A DNA stretch of 53,465 nt from Paludibacteraceae bacterium (GCA_024405855.1 JAKSNZ010000010.1:1-53465); one strand, 5' to 3'. Counted from the stretch's first letter, positions 1 to 8,864 are shown. Numbers and translations: made by a program. Notes: generated from the letters alone by a model not told the origin.

Positions 1-1694
1 GGCTTAATCTCCTTATTCAGATAGAAAGGTGCAAGCATAGTCTCCTTTAAGCCGTCAAACATAGGGCTTAACAGGTAAACCATATATGGGCTGTACAGAT
101 TTCTTTTTCCTTTGACATTGTATTTCTTTGGTGCCTCCCCTGCTTTTCTTGGGTTTGACGGCGGAATAACTATTTTTACAATACCGTTTAATGCCTTGGT
201 GTTCTTTTGAAGAGCCTTTATTGGGGAACGCCCCTTAAGTATCTCTGCATCAAGCCCTGTGTACTCCATAACAAAGTTACCGTTTGCTGTCATGCTGTCA
301 CCTACGGCATAGCACTCCATACGGCTTAGTTTACCGCCGACCTTCACTCCCACCAAATCATTAAGGAATCCGTTGAAGGCGGCAAGATTTGAGTTCTCAA
401 ATATTATGCGTTCACGCCAAGTGCATTTTGGGTCTTTAAGCAGTCTCAGGTTTAGTGTCATGTGACCTCCGCCACCGTCCATTGAACCCTTTACCATAGC
501 CACAATGTCTCTTGGGTCTACATTACTGATTCTCCTTGCAACTATGTCCAAATTGTTCATGTGCATTGTTGATGCCTTTGTAAACACACTTGAAATCATT
601 GTGAAATGGAATCTGTCAAGTTTTATATGCACCTTTTTTATATCCAATGGAACTGCAAGTTCTGCAAGCAGTGCCTGGAACGGTCTTTGCACCTTGACAG
701 GCGGAAACAGGTCATCTTTGTATAGCGATACTGTTCCTCCTGTAACATTAACTGAATCAATCTTTATTTTTGCATCAATTACTGAGCGTACAATGTTTAC
801 TTTTGATGTCTTGACCTCATCAATGCTAAGGTCTGACCAAACAGAAGGAATCTTGCCGTTTACAACCGCCAACTTCTCTTTAGGAATGTTGCACACATGC
901 CTTATTCCCTTAATTGTTATGTTTTCTGTGTTTTTTGAATACAACTCCTTGACTGTCAGGGTGTATTTACCGTCAGGCTGTACAAACCTTATGTTCTTGA
1001 TGGAGCATTCATAAACGGAATCGTTGTATGAAATGACTTCATTTGCAAAATCGTAGCCTAAGTTTCTGACAGTCAGATACAGGCTGTCACAATCAGCCTC
1101 CAATGGCGAGTTTATGGCACGGAAACGCAACGAACCGTTCTCAACCACCACATTATTTACATTTATTGCGGCGACAAACGCAAGCACCGCTTTTGAAATG
1201 CTTATTTGACTGTTATTCAAGGTGTCATGCGTCAGAATGATGGAATCGCCCTTGGCTTCAACTAACTTTACATTAGATTTTGATTGGACTATGGTGTCAG
1301 GTTGTCCGTAATTAACTGTGGCGACAACATCGGTGGTTCTAACCTTTCCTATTGATATGTTTTTGGTTCTCATATAGGTAAGGTAACCTACAAATTGGAA
1401 CTGTGTCATTTTTGCCTCAACTATGAACCCAGGCACTGAATCATACAGAACATTATCAGGGTTTGAGCAATACCTCAGATTCTTGACGTATGCCGAGCCT
1501 TTCCATAAATTAACATCAATGTCCTCATAACTGACGGTAACATTCTTCAGATTCCTGACTTGCTCTGTAAGTTGTTCATTAACCATCTGTCTGAGTATTC
1601 CGTTAGCATACTCAATAAATAATGCAATCGCTGTAACAACAACTGCAACTATTATGGCGGTAATCCACCACGCTCTCTCTTTCTTTTTTTCCAT
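1..1694 (-). CDS. AsmA-like membrane-anchored envelope protein, C-terminal part cut off by the window
   Basis: The reading frame is open from the ATG at 1694 to the window edge, giving about 564 residues with no stop. It opens with a short basic stretch (MEKKKERAWW) and one membrane helix at about residues 11-28, then a long non-repetitive beta-rich stretch with many Asp/Asn turns. This layout, one N-terminal anchor and a large extracytoplasmic body, resembles AsmA/DUF748-type proteins linked to outer-membrane lipid homeostasis; that assignment is inference from architecture. The start lies 7 bases after the xseB stop, so it is probably the last gene of the xseAB operon. Confidence 0.7.
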   Translation of the reverse strand, partial: MEKKKERAWWITAIIVAVVVTAIALFIEYANGILRQMVNEQLTEQVRNLKNVTVSYEDIDVNLWKGSAYVKNLRYCSNPDNVLYDSVPGFIVEAKMTQFQFVGYLTYMRTKNISIGKVRTTDVVATVNYGQPDTIVQSKSNVKLVEAKGDSIILTHDTLNNSQISISKAVLAFVAAINVNNVVVENGSLRFRAINSPLEADCDSLYLTVRNLGYDFANEVISYNDSVYECSIKNIRFVQPDGKYTLTVKELYSKNTENITIKGIRHVCNIPKEKLAVVNGKIPSVWSDLSIDEVKTSKVNIVRSVIDAKIKIDSVNVTGGTVSLYKDDLFPPVKVQRPFQALLAELAVPLDIKKVHIKLDRFHFTMISSVFTKASTMHMNNLDIVARRISNVDPRDIVAMVKGSMDGGGGHMTLNLRLLKDPKCTWRERIIFENSNLAAFNGFLNDLVGVKVGGKLSRMECYAVGDSMTANGNFVMEYTGLDAEILKGRSPIKALQKNTKALNGIVKIVIPPSNPRKAGEAPKKYNVKGKRNLYSPYMVYLLSPMFDGLKETMLAPFYLNKEIK

Positions 1695-1701
1695 ACGCTA
1701 C

Positions 1702-1878
1702 TTATTTGTTCAAAAGTTTGTCCACATCATCTGTGGTTTGTGTTAAAATCCGCTTGCAAAAAGAGACTAACTCTCTTGCCTCTCTTATTTTCTCTGTAAG
1801 TTCTGACAAAGGCAGGTTTCCTTCCTTCATTTTTGAAAGAATGTCATCAAGCCGTGTCATTGCCTCTTCGTATGTCAT
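1702..1878 (-). CDS. xseB: Exodeoxyribonuclease VII small subunit
   Basis: This is a 58-residue protein beginning MTYEEAMTRLDDILSKM. It matches the XseB small subunit in length, in the N-terminal pattern (EEAM, L-x-x-IL-x-KM-x-x-G, LPLSEL) and in position directly after xseA. XseB subunits form helical hairpins on the XseA C-terminus in the nuclease that degrades single-stranded DNA. The start codon lies one base beyond the xseA stop; another ATG at 1883 meets a stop after one codon, which fixes the start at 1878. Confidence 0.9.
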   Translation of the reverse strand: MTYEEAMTRLDDILSKMKEGNLPLSELTEKIREARELVSFCKRILTQTTDDVDKLLNK

Positions 1879-1879
1879 T

Positions 1880-3043
1880 TCATTTAATAATTATTGAGTT
1901 GATTTTACCATCAGATAAAATTGTTGTCAGGGTTTCCCCCTCTTTTAACTCCGATGCCTTTGTTATAACTCTTTCTCCGCTCATTGTCATAGAGTAGCCT
2001 CTTTTCAGTACATTCTGCGGCGATGCCAACTCTATAACCTGCTCTACCATTTCAAGTTTATGTCTGTGGCTTTCCAAACACATTTTAGCGTTTGCAGCCA
2101 AATTTGTCTCCACTATCTCTATTTTTGAGCGGTGCAGGTTTATATATTGCTTAACAATATCATTCAGACTTTGTGCTATATTGTTCAGTCTCATTTCACA
2201 CGCCACGGAACTCTCAATTATGAAAGATGCCACAGCGGTTGGTGTCTTCAGGTGCAGACATGCCACCTCATCAACTATTGAAACATCTCTGTCATGTCCT
2301 ATTCCTGTTATTACAGGTAACGGGAATTGGGCTACCGCAAACGCAATGTCATATCTGTCATAGCAACTTAAATCAGTTGCCGCTCCTCCACCTCTTATTA
2401 TGGCAACTACGTCAAAATCTCCGCTACGCTGTGCCACTCTGTCTAAGGCGGCTATTATTGAACTCTCTGCACTCTCCCCCTGCATCAACGCCTCAAAAAG
2501 TTCTGTCTTATATTTGTAACCTCCTGTGTTTGAGGCAAGTTGGTTCATAAAATCTCCATATCCTGCCGCACCGCTTGCTGAAACTATGGCAATTCTCCTG
2601 ATTAATTGCGGAACTTCAAGTTCCTTGTTCAGCTCATATACGCCCTCCTCTTTCAGCCTTCTTACTATGGCGGCACGCCTTAATGCCGCATCGCCGGCGG
2701 TATATTCAGGGTCAATATCTGTAATGTTTATTGAATATCCGTACTGCGGATGAAAGGTTGGACGCCCAAATACCAGCACTTTCATTCCTGCCGCCAACTG
2801 CACTCCTGTACCTTTTACAAACTTGATTCTCAATGCCACATACACTGAACGCCAGATATTTGCATTGGCACGAGCCACTATGGCATCTGTGTCCTGTTCC
2901 TTTTCAATAAGCTCAAGATAACAATGACCTCTTTCCTGAATAGTGCTTATTTCAGCCTTAATCCACGCCCCCTCTGAAAATGTTCTGTTTACCACAGAAC
3001 TGACTTCCTGATTTAGTTCACTTAACGATATGGCTGAACGCAT
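1880..3043 (-). CDS. xseA: Exodeoxyribonuclease VII large subunit
   Basis: The 387-residue protein is slightly short for XseA (usually 400-450). An N-terminal OB fold for single-stranded DNA spans about residues 5-110. The catalytic core follows, with IRGGGAATDL at 216-225, GHDRD at 249-253 and HLKTPTAVA at 264-272, which are XseA family signatures. A helical region that would carry XseB comes next. With XseB it cleaves single-stranded DNA processively to oligonucleotides without needing a divalent metal. Its ATG overlaps the stop of the upstream repeat protein in a TAATG junction, indicating translational coupling. Confidence 0.95.
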   Translation of the reverse strand: MRSAISLSELNQEVSSVVNRTFSEGAWIKAEISTIQERGHCYLELIEKEQDTDAIVARANANIWRSVYVALRIKFVKGTGVQLAAGMKVLVFGRPTFHPQYGYSINITDIDPEYTAGDAALRRAAIVRRLKEEGVYELNKELEVPQLIRRIAIVSASGAAGYGDFMNQLASNTGGYKYKTELFEALMQGESAESSIIAALDRVAQRSGDFDVVAIIRGGGAATDLSCYDRYDIAFAVAQFPLPVITGIGHDRDVSIVDEVACLHLKTPTAVASFIIESSVACEMRLNNIAQSLNDIVKQYINLHRSKIEIVETNLAANAKMCLESHRHKLEMVEQVIELASPQNVLKRGYSMTMSGERVITKASELKEGETLTTILSDGKINSIIIK

Positions 3044-3774
3044 TACCTTATATCATCTAATGACGGTTCTGCAATATGATGGTTTATATCGCTGTCTATC
3101 ACCTCTTTGCGTATCTCAGCCTCATATTTTTTGCATTTTCCGTCTTTGAATTTATACTCCTTTACGGTTCCGTTTGCCTGAGTGAATTTCCAAACGCCGT
3201 CTCTTTTCCCGTTCTTGAAATTGCCCTCCGAATCCAACTCACCTGTATCAAAATATGAGACATAATGACCGTCAGCCACTCCTGCCTTATAGTTCATAAC
3301 GGCAAGTTTCTGCCCGTTTTTGAAATATTTTGTACGCTCTCCTTCAATTTTGTCAGCACTGTAATTCATGCTGTCAAGCACCACTCCGTTATCAAAATAT
3401 TCAATGTATTGACCGTCTTTCACTCCGTTATTATATGTAATGAGCATAATCGTGTGACCGTCTTTTGTAGAGTAGAATTTCCAAACACCGTCTCTCTCCT
3501 TGCCTTTGTAAGCACCTTCTGCAAAGGGAGTTGCACCAACTGTGTACATTACTACGGTAGAGTTTCCGTCAGCGTCAAACTGTTGCAATAATGAAATTCT
3601 TCCATCTTCAAAATATCTTGTAATGCTTACGGGCTTATCTCCAATGAAATAGCCGTCATACATCAAGCCCCCTCCGTCAGGGTAGTTCTTTGCTCTATAC
3701 TCAGGCTCCTGTGCCATTACGGCACACGCTTGAACCAGAAGCAGAAACATTAATATTCTTACACGAAACAACAT
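3043..3774 (-). CDS. Secreted MORN-like repeat protein (YwqK-type)
   Basis: The 243-residue protein has a signal peptide (hydrophobic to about residue 20, likely cut near VMA-Q). About five imperfect repeats follow, of the form Y-F-x-N/D-G-x-x-x-x-x-x-N-Y-x-x-G-x-x-D-G-x-Y, typical of the MORN-like family often annotated as YwqK antitoxin-like proteins. No toxin partner lies beside it, so that label should not be read as a function. The exported location suggests an envelope or surface role. It is coupled to xseA by TAATG, which probably reflects operon membership more than a shared pathway. Confidence 0.75.
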   Translation of the reverse strand: MLFRVRILMFLLLVQACAVMAQEPEYRAKNYPDGGGLMYDGYFIGDKPVSITRYFEDGRISLLQQFDADGNSTVVMYTVGATPFAEGAYKGKERDGVWKFYSTKDGHTIMLITYNNGVKDGQYIEYFDNGVVLDSMNYSADKIEGERTKYFKNGQKLAVMNYKAGVADGHYVSYFDTGELDSEGNFKNGKRDGVWKFTQANGTVKEYKFKDGKCKKYEAEIRKEVIDSDINHHIAEPSLDDIR

Positions 3775-3813
3775 ATCAATTAACTTTTAATAATTATTTT
3801 TTTAAGATCTCTC

Positions 3814-3846
3814 GCTAACGCTCGACTGCGTTAGCTGGACGTAGTC
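3814..3846. repeat. GC-rich inverted repeat with two competing hairpins
   Basis: GCTAACGC at 3814-3821 pairs perfectly with GCGTTAGC at 3828-3835 across a six-base loop. A second pairing, GACTGCG at 3824-3830 with CGTAGTC at 3840-3846 (one G-U), uses some of the same bases, so the two hairpins exclude each other. It begins at the rluA-family stop codon and is clearly more GC-rich than its flanks. In the transcribed (minus) direction it is followed by an A-rich stretch, not a T run, so it is not an ordinary intrinsic terminator. Confidence 0.55.
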
Positions 3847-4735
3847 AAATGACGAGATGTCGCATTACCGCATCACCTAACTTGAACGGAACGGGAACTG
3901 AAAACGCCATAAGTTTCCCCGTTACGGGGTGTTTGAACCTTAGGGTTTCAGCATGAAGGCAAAGTCTTCCGTATCGGCTGCTTTTTCCGCCATACTTAAC
4001 GTCACCCACCACTGAATGACCTATGCTTTGCAAATGAACACGAATCTGGTTCTTACGTCCTGTCTCCAAATTCAACTTTACCAATGAGTTGCGTTTGTCA
4101 GTTTGCAGCACCTTATAGTTTGTAACGGCAAACTGTCCTCCGTTATCGGTTGGCGATGAGTGCATCACCTTTTTTATATCTTCCTTAAGATAGGATTCTA
4201 TCTTGCCTTCTGACGGTTCTATAATTCCCTCTGCTATAGCAATATATGTTCTTTCAACAACATAATTGCGCCAATCGTCCCTTAGTGTCTGTTGAACCTC
4301 CTTTTTCTTGGCAAACATCATTACTCCTGATGTCTCCCTGTCCAACCTATGCACAGCATACACATAATGCTCTCGCCCAAGCGGTCGCAGATATTGGTTA
4401 AGCAGGTGGGTGGCTGACTCCTCTGTGGTATTAGGGGTCTTGACTGACAGCAACCCCTCTTTTTTATCTACAACTATTATATCATCATCTTCATAAAGGA
4501 TACTCAACTTTGGATGGTTCAAGCCCTTTTTATTGCTTGTATCTGATGTGCTTATAACATGAATTGCATCTCCCTTTTTAAGTGGATAATCAAACTGAGT
4601 GACAAGGGTTTGCCCGTTAAGCATCAGTTGTCTGTGCTTAAGTAATGACTTTACTGAAGTTTTGCTCTGACCTTTCAATTTCTCAAAAAGAAATTCCAAA
4701 AGCGGTGCTTCCTTATCTACCTTTATAATATACAT
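3845..4735 (-). CDS. RluA-family RNA pseudouridine synthase
   Basis: Starting at 4735 the protein has 296 residues (MYIIKVDKEAP). An N-terminal S4-like RNA-binding region spans about residues 9-60, followed by the pseudouridine synthase domain with the catalytic motif HRLDRETSG at 129-137. RKNQIRVHLQSIGH and the HAETL-x-F motif further on are also typical. It isomerises uridines in rRNA or tRNA; whether it is an RluC/RluD-like 23S enzyme cannot be decided from sequence alone. A longer start at 4768 exists, but the one chosen gives a TAATG overlap with the upstream stop, the junction style used elsewhere in this operon. Confidence 0.9.
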   Translation of the reverse strand: MYIIKVDKEAPLLEFLFEKLKGQSKTSVKSLLKHRQLMLNGQTLVTQFDYPLKKGDAIHVISTSDTSNKKGLNHPKLSILYEDDDIIVVDKKEGLLSVKTPNTTEESATHLLNQYLRPLGREHYVYAVHRLDRETSGVMMFAKKKEVQQTLRDDWRNYVVERTYIAIAEGIIEPSEGKIESYLKEDIKKVMHSSPTDNGGQFAVTNYKVLQTDKRNSLVKLNLETGRKNQIRVHLQSIGHSVVGDVKYGGKSSRYGRLCLHAETLRFKHPVTGKLMAFSVPVPFKLGDAVMRHLVI

Positions 4736-5754
4736 TACCAATGCACTTTGAATCCTACTGTACAGCAATATCTCATATTACGGGCACCCACTGTATATGT
4801 ATTGCCTTCATACACAACATCGTGTTTTGCTGACGGCAATTGACCGCCGTCCCAAAGAAACTCACACCCTATAACAAGTGACAGCAGTTTATATATTTCA
4901 ACCTCCACCGATGCGTCTACTGTAACCTGTGGCAATGGTTTTGTGTTATATAAACCAGAAAACTCAGGACAATACTGCCTAACCTCATCTTCTTCATCAG
5001 TGGTAATGTCTGAAGGTCCTTTGAATGGTTGTAACACTAAGCAATATAAGTTAAATGCCACCTTATCCCAATCTCCCATAAAGTTACATGCCACACCTAA
5101 ACTTGGGTCTATCTGCCATGTACGTCCTGAAGGGTCTATATCAAGAAAACGCTTTAGTATCGGGTCAAAATTGTTATAGTGGTCAAGAAGTGGTTTTAGT
5201 TCAGGCTTGCCAAGTATATTCCAATACTGAAAGTCAGCCACTATTCCTATAGATGGCTCCAAACATAGATGAGGGTGTTTTCTTAGAGGCTGGAATGTGA
5301 GCATCAAGCCGCTGAAGATTCTTGCACTCAAATCACGGCAAAAATCATACTGACCACCGCCAATGGCACTGAAAAACAGCAGGTTCTTAGTTCTCTCTCC
5401 GTTCTCTAATACCTTTTTGCCTGTAACCTTGTCTCTTACGTCATACTGATAGAAATCACCTGCAAGGTAGGCGTGTCCCCTATTACCATTATCATATTGG
5501 TTTATGAAATTAAATGCCACATTCCCTACAAAACGCAGTTTATGCCTTTTGAATGGTACCATACCCTCAAAGGCGGCATCAAGTTCAAACTTAAAGTTAT
5601 CTGTCTGCTCAACCTTGCCTGACAATGACGCCTCTCCATGAAACTTATTGATTTTCAAGGAGTCCAATCTGGTTTTAGTTGCCATATACCCCTGTGCCGA
5701 TGCCGCACAAGCGAACAACGATAACACAAATAATATGTAAACCTTACGTTTCAT
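4735..5754 (-). CDS. Unrecognised exported, probably outer-membrane, protein
   Basis: The protein has 339 residues and I do not recognise the family. A clear signal peptide ends near residue 20 (FACAASA-Q). The rest is rich in aromatic and alternating hydrophobic residues, with strand-like stretches such as RLRFVGNVAFNF, LCLEPSIGIVADFQYW and KLLSLVIGCEFLW, and it ends in aromatic residues (GFKVHW), which fits an outer-membrane beta-barrel. It is translationally coupled to the downstream RluA-family gene. The upstream gap to glnA holds inverted heptamer arrays. Confidence 0.7.
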   Translation of the reverse strand: MKRKVYILFVLSLFACAASAQGYMATKTRLDSLKINKFHGEASLSGKVEQTDNFKFELDAAFEGMVPFKRHKLRFVGNVAFNFINQYDNGNRGHAYLAGDFYQYDVRDKVTGKKVLENGERTKNLLFFSAIGGGQYDFCRDLSARIFSGLMLTFQPLRKHPHLCLEPSIGIVADFQYWNILGKPELKPLLDHYNNFDPILKRFLDIDPSGRTWQIDPSLGVACNFMGDWDKVAFNLYCLVLQPFKGPSDITTDEEDEVRQYCPEFSGLYNTKPLPQVTVDASVEVEIYKLLSLVIGCEFLWDGGQLPSAKHDVVYEGNTYTVGARNMRYCCTVGFKVHW

Positions 5755-5756
5755 CT

Positions 5757-5839
5757 AGTTAACAGTTGACAGTTGACAATTGACAGTTGACAGTGAAAAA
5801 ACTATTTAATTGTCCACTGTCCACTATCCACTGTCCACT
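5757..5839. repeat. Inverted arrays of tandem heptamers between glnA and the next gene
   Basis: Five heptamers of consensus AGTTGAC run from 5757 to 5791 (AGTTAAC, AGTTGAC twice, AATTGAC, AGTTGAC). After a 20-base spacer, four heptamers of consensus GTCCACT run from 5812 to 5839. The second unit is the reverse complement of the first except for one base, so the two arrays can fold into a long imperfect hairpin. The last right-hand unit overlaps the glnA stop codon (5838-5840). Confidence 0.85.
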
Positions 5840-7349
5840 ACCCTACGTGTAGGTTCTCTTCCACAAGTTTCATTATCTTCTTTGTATCATTTCCAAGTTC
5901 CTTACGAAGGTTGGCATCGTCAAAGGCGGTAAGATATTTGACCATATAATCAACTATACTGTCAGAGAACACACCTTTGGAAGTATAGATGGCACGGTCT
6001 TTCTCAAGTTCCTTAGCAGCAGATACGCAAGAGTCAGGCAATTGTTCAAGAGCCTCCTGAACAGCCTTGTTGCTTGCATCGTGGATGTTTACTCCAAGTC
6101 CGACGTATGTTTTTTCTGCAATTTCAAGAGCGTTAGGAATCTCAAAACCGTGACGTGCGGCTGCACAAAGTGATGCCATAAGCAAATAAATGTCAGCACA
6201 ACCGTCTGATGCCCTCCACTCAAATGTCTGTTTGCCACTGAAATCCTTACCTGATGCCTTTTCAAGCGGATTGCAGTCTGCCGCCATATCCTTACCGTTG
6301 TTAATCCAACCGAGTGGAACTCGTACTAGTGCACTACGGTTAGAGAATGACCAGCAAAGTGATGTAGGAGCCTCCTGATGAGGTACTAATCGCATGAATG
6401 ACAATGGATTAGGGTTGCCAAACGCCGGAAGTGAAGTTCCTGCCTCCATATATCCTGCAATTGCTTTCTTACATTCATCAGTAAGTTCTCCGTTCTTAAC
6501 CATAACAGACTCGCCGTTCTTTGTAAACTTGCAGTGTACATGAAGTCCCGAACCAGCCTTTCCTACAGTTATTTTAGGGGCAAATGTAAGTGTTACTCCG
6601 TACTGATATGCAAGTTGGCGCATAATCCACTTTGCAACTACAAGTTGGTCTGCGGCATCTTCAATATTTGTTGGAGTAAACTCAATCTCATTCTGCTCAT
6701 AAACCTTGCCATCCTGTGTAAAGTTGCCGACCTCAGAGTGTCCGTACTTTATAAGTCCACCTGCCTGGGCAATCAGACGCATAGCCTCCAAACGATAATC
6801 TGTAAACTTATTGAAAGGTGCACTTTCATGATAACCTTTTTGGTCAGGTACAGGGTAAAGTTCCTCTGCATCGGCAATAATATAGTACTCAAGTTCACCC
6901 ATTGTCTCCATTTGCAGACCTGTAGTCTCTTTGAACACCTTATGAGCCTTTTTAAGAATATACTCAGGAGAACTTTCAAACGGTTCTCCGTCTCTGTTGT
7001 AGAATGAGCAAAGAATATCAACTGTAGGCACCTCTGCAAACGGATTAAGGAATGCAGTCTTGTATTTTGGAACAACATACAAATCACTTTTGCCGGCTTC
7101 AATGAAAGGGAAAAGGCTTGAGCCGTCAACTCTTTCACCTGCTGAAAGTATGCTTTCAAGATGTTCCGCTGAATTAATTACAAAATTTAGGGTCTTTAGT
7201 CTGCCGTCCCAACCGCAGTAATGGAAATTAATGAATTGCACATCATTTTCTGTGCAATATTTGATAATGTCAGCACGTGTAAACTCCGATGCCGGCTTTT
7301 TTAGGAATTGAACCAATCTGTTAGGGTTCATTGCAATGTTTGCGTTCAT
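5838..7349 (-). CDS. glnA: Glutamine synthetase, type I fold
   Basis: This 503-residue enzyme makes glutamine from glutamate, ammonia and ATP. Signatures visible are GELEYY near 151 (metal ligands), EQNEIEF near 218, the ATP-binding KAGSGLHVH at 264-272 and NRSALVRVP at 337-345. Length fits the GS-I class, not the short GS-II or the roughly 700-residue GS-III. I see no clear NLYDLP-type adenylylation site, so control is probably not by GlnE. A second Met at residue 7 is possible as start. A TAAATTTG -7 element lies 43 bases upstream. Confidence 0.92.
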   Translation of the reverse strand: MNANIAMNPNRLVQFLKKPASEFTRADIIKYCTENDVQFINFHYCGWDGRLKTLNFVINSAEHLESILSAGERVDGSSLFPFIEAGKSDLYVVPKYKTAFLNPFAEVPTVDILCSFYNRDGEPFESSPEYILKKAHKVFKETTGLQMETMGELEYYIIADAEELYPVPDQKGYHESAPFNKFTDYRLEAMRLIAQAGGLIKYGHSEVGNFTQDGKVYEQNEIEFTPTNIEDAADQLVVAKWIMRQLAYQYGVTLTFAPKITVGKAGSGLHVHCKFTKNGESVMVKNGELTDECKKAIAGYMEAGTSLPAFGNPNPLSFMRLVPHQEAPTSLCWSFSNRSALVRVPLGWINNGKDMAADCNPLEKASGKDFSGKQTFEWRASDGCADIYLLMASLCAAARHGFEIPNALEIAEKTYVGLGVNIHDASNKAVQEALEQLPDSCVSAAKELEKDRAIYTSKGVFSDSIVDYMVKYLTAFDDANLRKELGNDTKKIMKLVEENLHVG

Positions 7350-7391
7350 ATTCTATAATGTTAAATTTTAATTGTCATACTTAACAAGTTG

Positions 7392-7399
7392 CAAATTTA
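7392..7399 (-). promoter_or_regulatory. Probable -7 promoter element of glnA
   Basis: On the minus strand these bases read TAAATTTG, a match to the Bacteroidota -7 consensus TAnnTTTG. It would give a leader of roughly 35 bases before the glnA start. No good TTTG is seen 19-20 bases further upstream. It lies back to back with the plus-strand element at 7422-7429. Confidence 0.6.
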
Positions 7400-7421
7400 G
7401 TGAAAAATAAAAAAAAAGCAC

Positions 7422-7429
7422 TATCTTTG
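7422..7429 (+). promoter_or_regulatory. Probable -7 promoter element of the acyltransferase gene
   Basis: TATCTTTG matches TAnnTTTG exactly. A degenerate TTTAG at 7397-7401 is at the right distance for a -33 element. Its position rules out the upstream ATG at 7400 as the start of the following gene. Confidence 0.65.
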
Positions 7430-7453
7430 CGTAAATTTTTTTACAAAAAGAGT

Positions 7454-8809
7454 ATGCACATAAGACCACTTTACCATTATATACGGCTTGTACATAACAA
7501 CTACTATAGCCGTATTGACATTGAGGGCAAGGAAAACATTCCTGACCAAAGCGATGCAGTTATTATTGCAGCCAATCATCAGAACGCAATAAATGACCCT
7601 TTGGCACTTGAGTTTGTGTTTTCAAACCGCATAATAAATCTGTTTGCACACGGAAACTTGTTTAACAACAAGTTTTTCAATTGGTTTTTCCGCTCAATTC
7701 ATGTGATACCTGCGTATCGTATGCGTACCGACGGAGAAGAGAGCCTCAGCAAAAACTTCAATGAATTTGCAGAAGTTGAGGACAAACTGTTCAAGGGAGA
7801 GTGGGCAGGCATATTCCCTGAAGCCACCAATATGACAGGACATTGGCTTGGAGAGTTCTCTTTAGGGTATATGAGAATGGCATTTGCCGCCGCTGAGAAA
7901 CAGAATTTTGAAAAGGATGTAAAAATTCTGCCCGTAAGCATACATTATGATAACTACCATAGGTTCAGGCATAAACTGTTGGTACGCATATCGCCTGCCG
8001 TAAGTCTCAGCCAATTCTATGAACTTTACAAGACAAAACCAAGAACGGCACAGAGAAACGCCAACGCCTTAGTGCGTGAAAGTATTGAGCGGAATATGCT
8101 GAATGTCAAGGATTTGGAAAACTATGAGGCAATAGACTATCTGCGTAACACCTACGGCATAAAATACTGTGCAGCACACGGAAAATACTATAGAACACTG
8201 ACTTATAAACTTGACACAGACCAATCATTTGTAAAAGAAATAGAGACGGCATCGGAGAGGAAACCTGAAAAAATCAAGGATTTGTATGCCAAAGCGTTGG
8301 AACTGAAAGCATTAACCAAAAACGCAGGTCTAAGGGATTGGGTGCTTACAAACAGAATGAGCAAAACATGGCTTATAATATACGCATTGGCGTTTATCAT
8401 TACATTCCCCCTATTCATTTTTGCTCTGATTCCAAATATAATTGCATACATTGCACCTATTCCTCTGTGCAGAAAGTTTGATAAGATTGGCGGCACTTTT
8501 GCAATGTACAAAGGCGGAGTGCAGATGATATTAAACGCCCTTGTGGTATTGCCTATAATCCATTTGGCACCTTTTATAGTAATGATGTGCATGGCTACAA
8601 CGCTAATGCAGTACGCACTTGCCTTAACTTGGTTCGGATTCCAACCGTGGCTGCTTGTTTTTGGGTGGACATATTACAATGACTTACGCAAGTACATTTC
8701 TCTTTTACGCTTCAGACACATTAAAAACACTGCCCCGATACAGCAAATCCTGCAAAAAAGGAGTGCCTTATGGAACGAATTAGACAAATTATTCTCCAAA
8801 ACTTTGTAA
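7454..8809 (+). CDS. PlsC-type phospholipid acyltransferase with C-terminal membrane region
   Basis: From the ATG at 7454 the protein has 451 residues. An acyltransferase motif I variant (NHQNAIND, His 42) and the FPEAT motif at 121-125 place it in the 1-acylglycerol-3-phosphate acyltransferase superfamily. Strongly hydrophobic segments at about 309-340 and 360-420 anchor it in the membrane. It probably transfers acyl groups to a phospholipid or related lipid precursor; the exact acceptor cannot be told. An ATG at 7400 is in frame but lies upstream of the predicted -7 element at 7422-7429, so I chose the downstream start. Confidence 0.85.
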   Translation: MHIRPLYHYIRLVHNNYYSRIDIEGKENIPDQSDAVIIAANHQNAINDPLALEFVFSNRIINLFAHGNLFNNKFFNWFFRSIHVIPAYRMRTDGEESLSKNFNEFAEVEDKLFKGEWAGIFPEATNMTGHWLGEFSLGYMRMAFAAAEKQNFEKDVKILPVSIHYDNYHRFRHKLLVRISPAVSLSQFYELYKTKPRTAQRNANALVRESIERNMLNVKDLENYEAIDYLRNTYGIKYCAAHGKYYRTLTYKLDTDQSFVKEIETASERKPEKIKDLYAKALELKALTKNAGLRDWVLTNRMSKTWLIIYALAFIITFPLFIFALIPNIIAYIAPIPLCRKFDKIGGTFAMYKGGVQMILNALVVLPIIHLAPFIVMMCMATTLMQYALALTWFGFQPWLLVFGWTYYNDLRKYISLLRFRHIKNTAPIQQILQKRSALWNELDKLFSKTL

Positions 8810-8833
8810 ATTCAATAATAATCACTATCTTTG
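8803..8833 (+). promoter_or_regulatory. Promoter of the YtxH-holin trio
   Basis: TTTG at 8803-8806, a 19-base spacer and TATCTTTG at 8826-8833 form an exact match to the Bacteroidota -33/-7 promoter. The -33 element overlaps the stop region of the acyltransferase gene. The first gene starts 31 bases after the -7 element. Confidence 0.85.
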
Positions 8834-8864
8834 TAGCAATATACAAGATAACTTATTAACTAAT

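Noticed and set aside
505..1014. Plus-strand open frame of 169 codons
   Set aside because: It lies antisense to the continuous minus-strand AsmA-like frame that runs from 1694 to the window edge and has no protein-like features or start context.
3043..3774. MORN-like protein as an antitoxin
   Set aside because: The YwqK-type label suggests it, but the protein has a signal peptide and no toxin gene is adjacent.
5757..5839. Short tandem arrays as CRISPR
   Set aside because: Units are only 7-8 bases, directly abutting, with no spacers and no cas genes.
6534..7007. Plus-strand open frame of 157 codons opposite glnA
   Set aside because: Antisense to conserved glutamine synthetase motifs and without promoter or start support.
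7400..7453. Upstream start for the acyltransferase
   Set aside because: It lies upstream of, and its reading frame runs through, the predicted -7 element TATCTTTG at 7422-7429; the ATG at 7454 is downstream of it.
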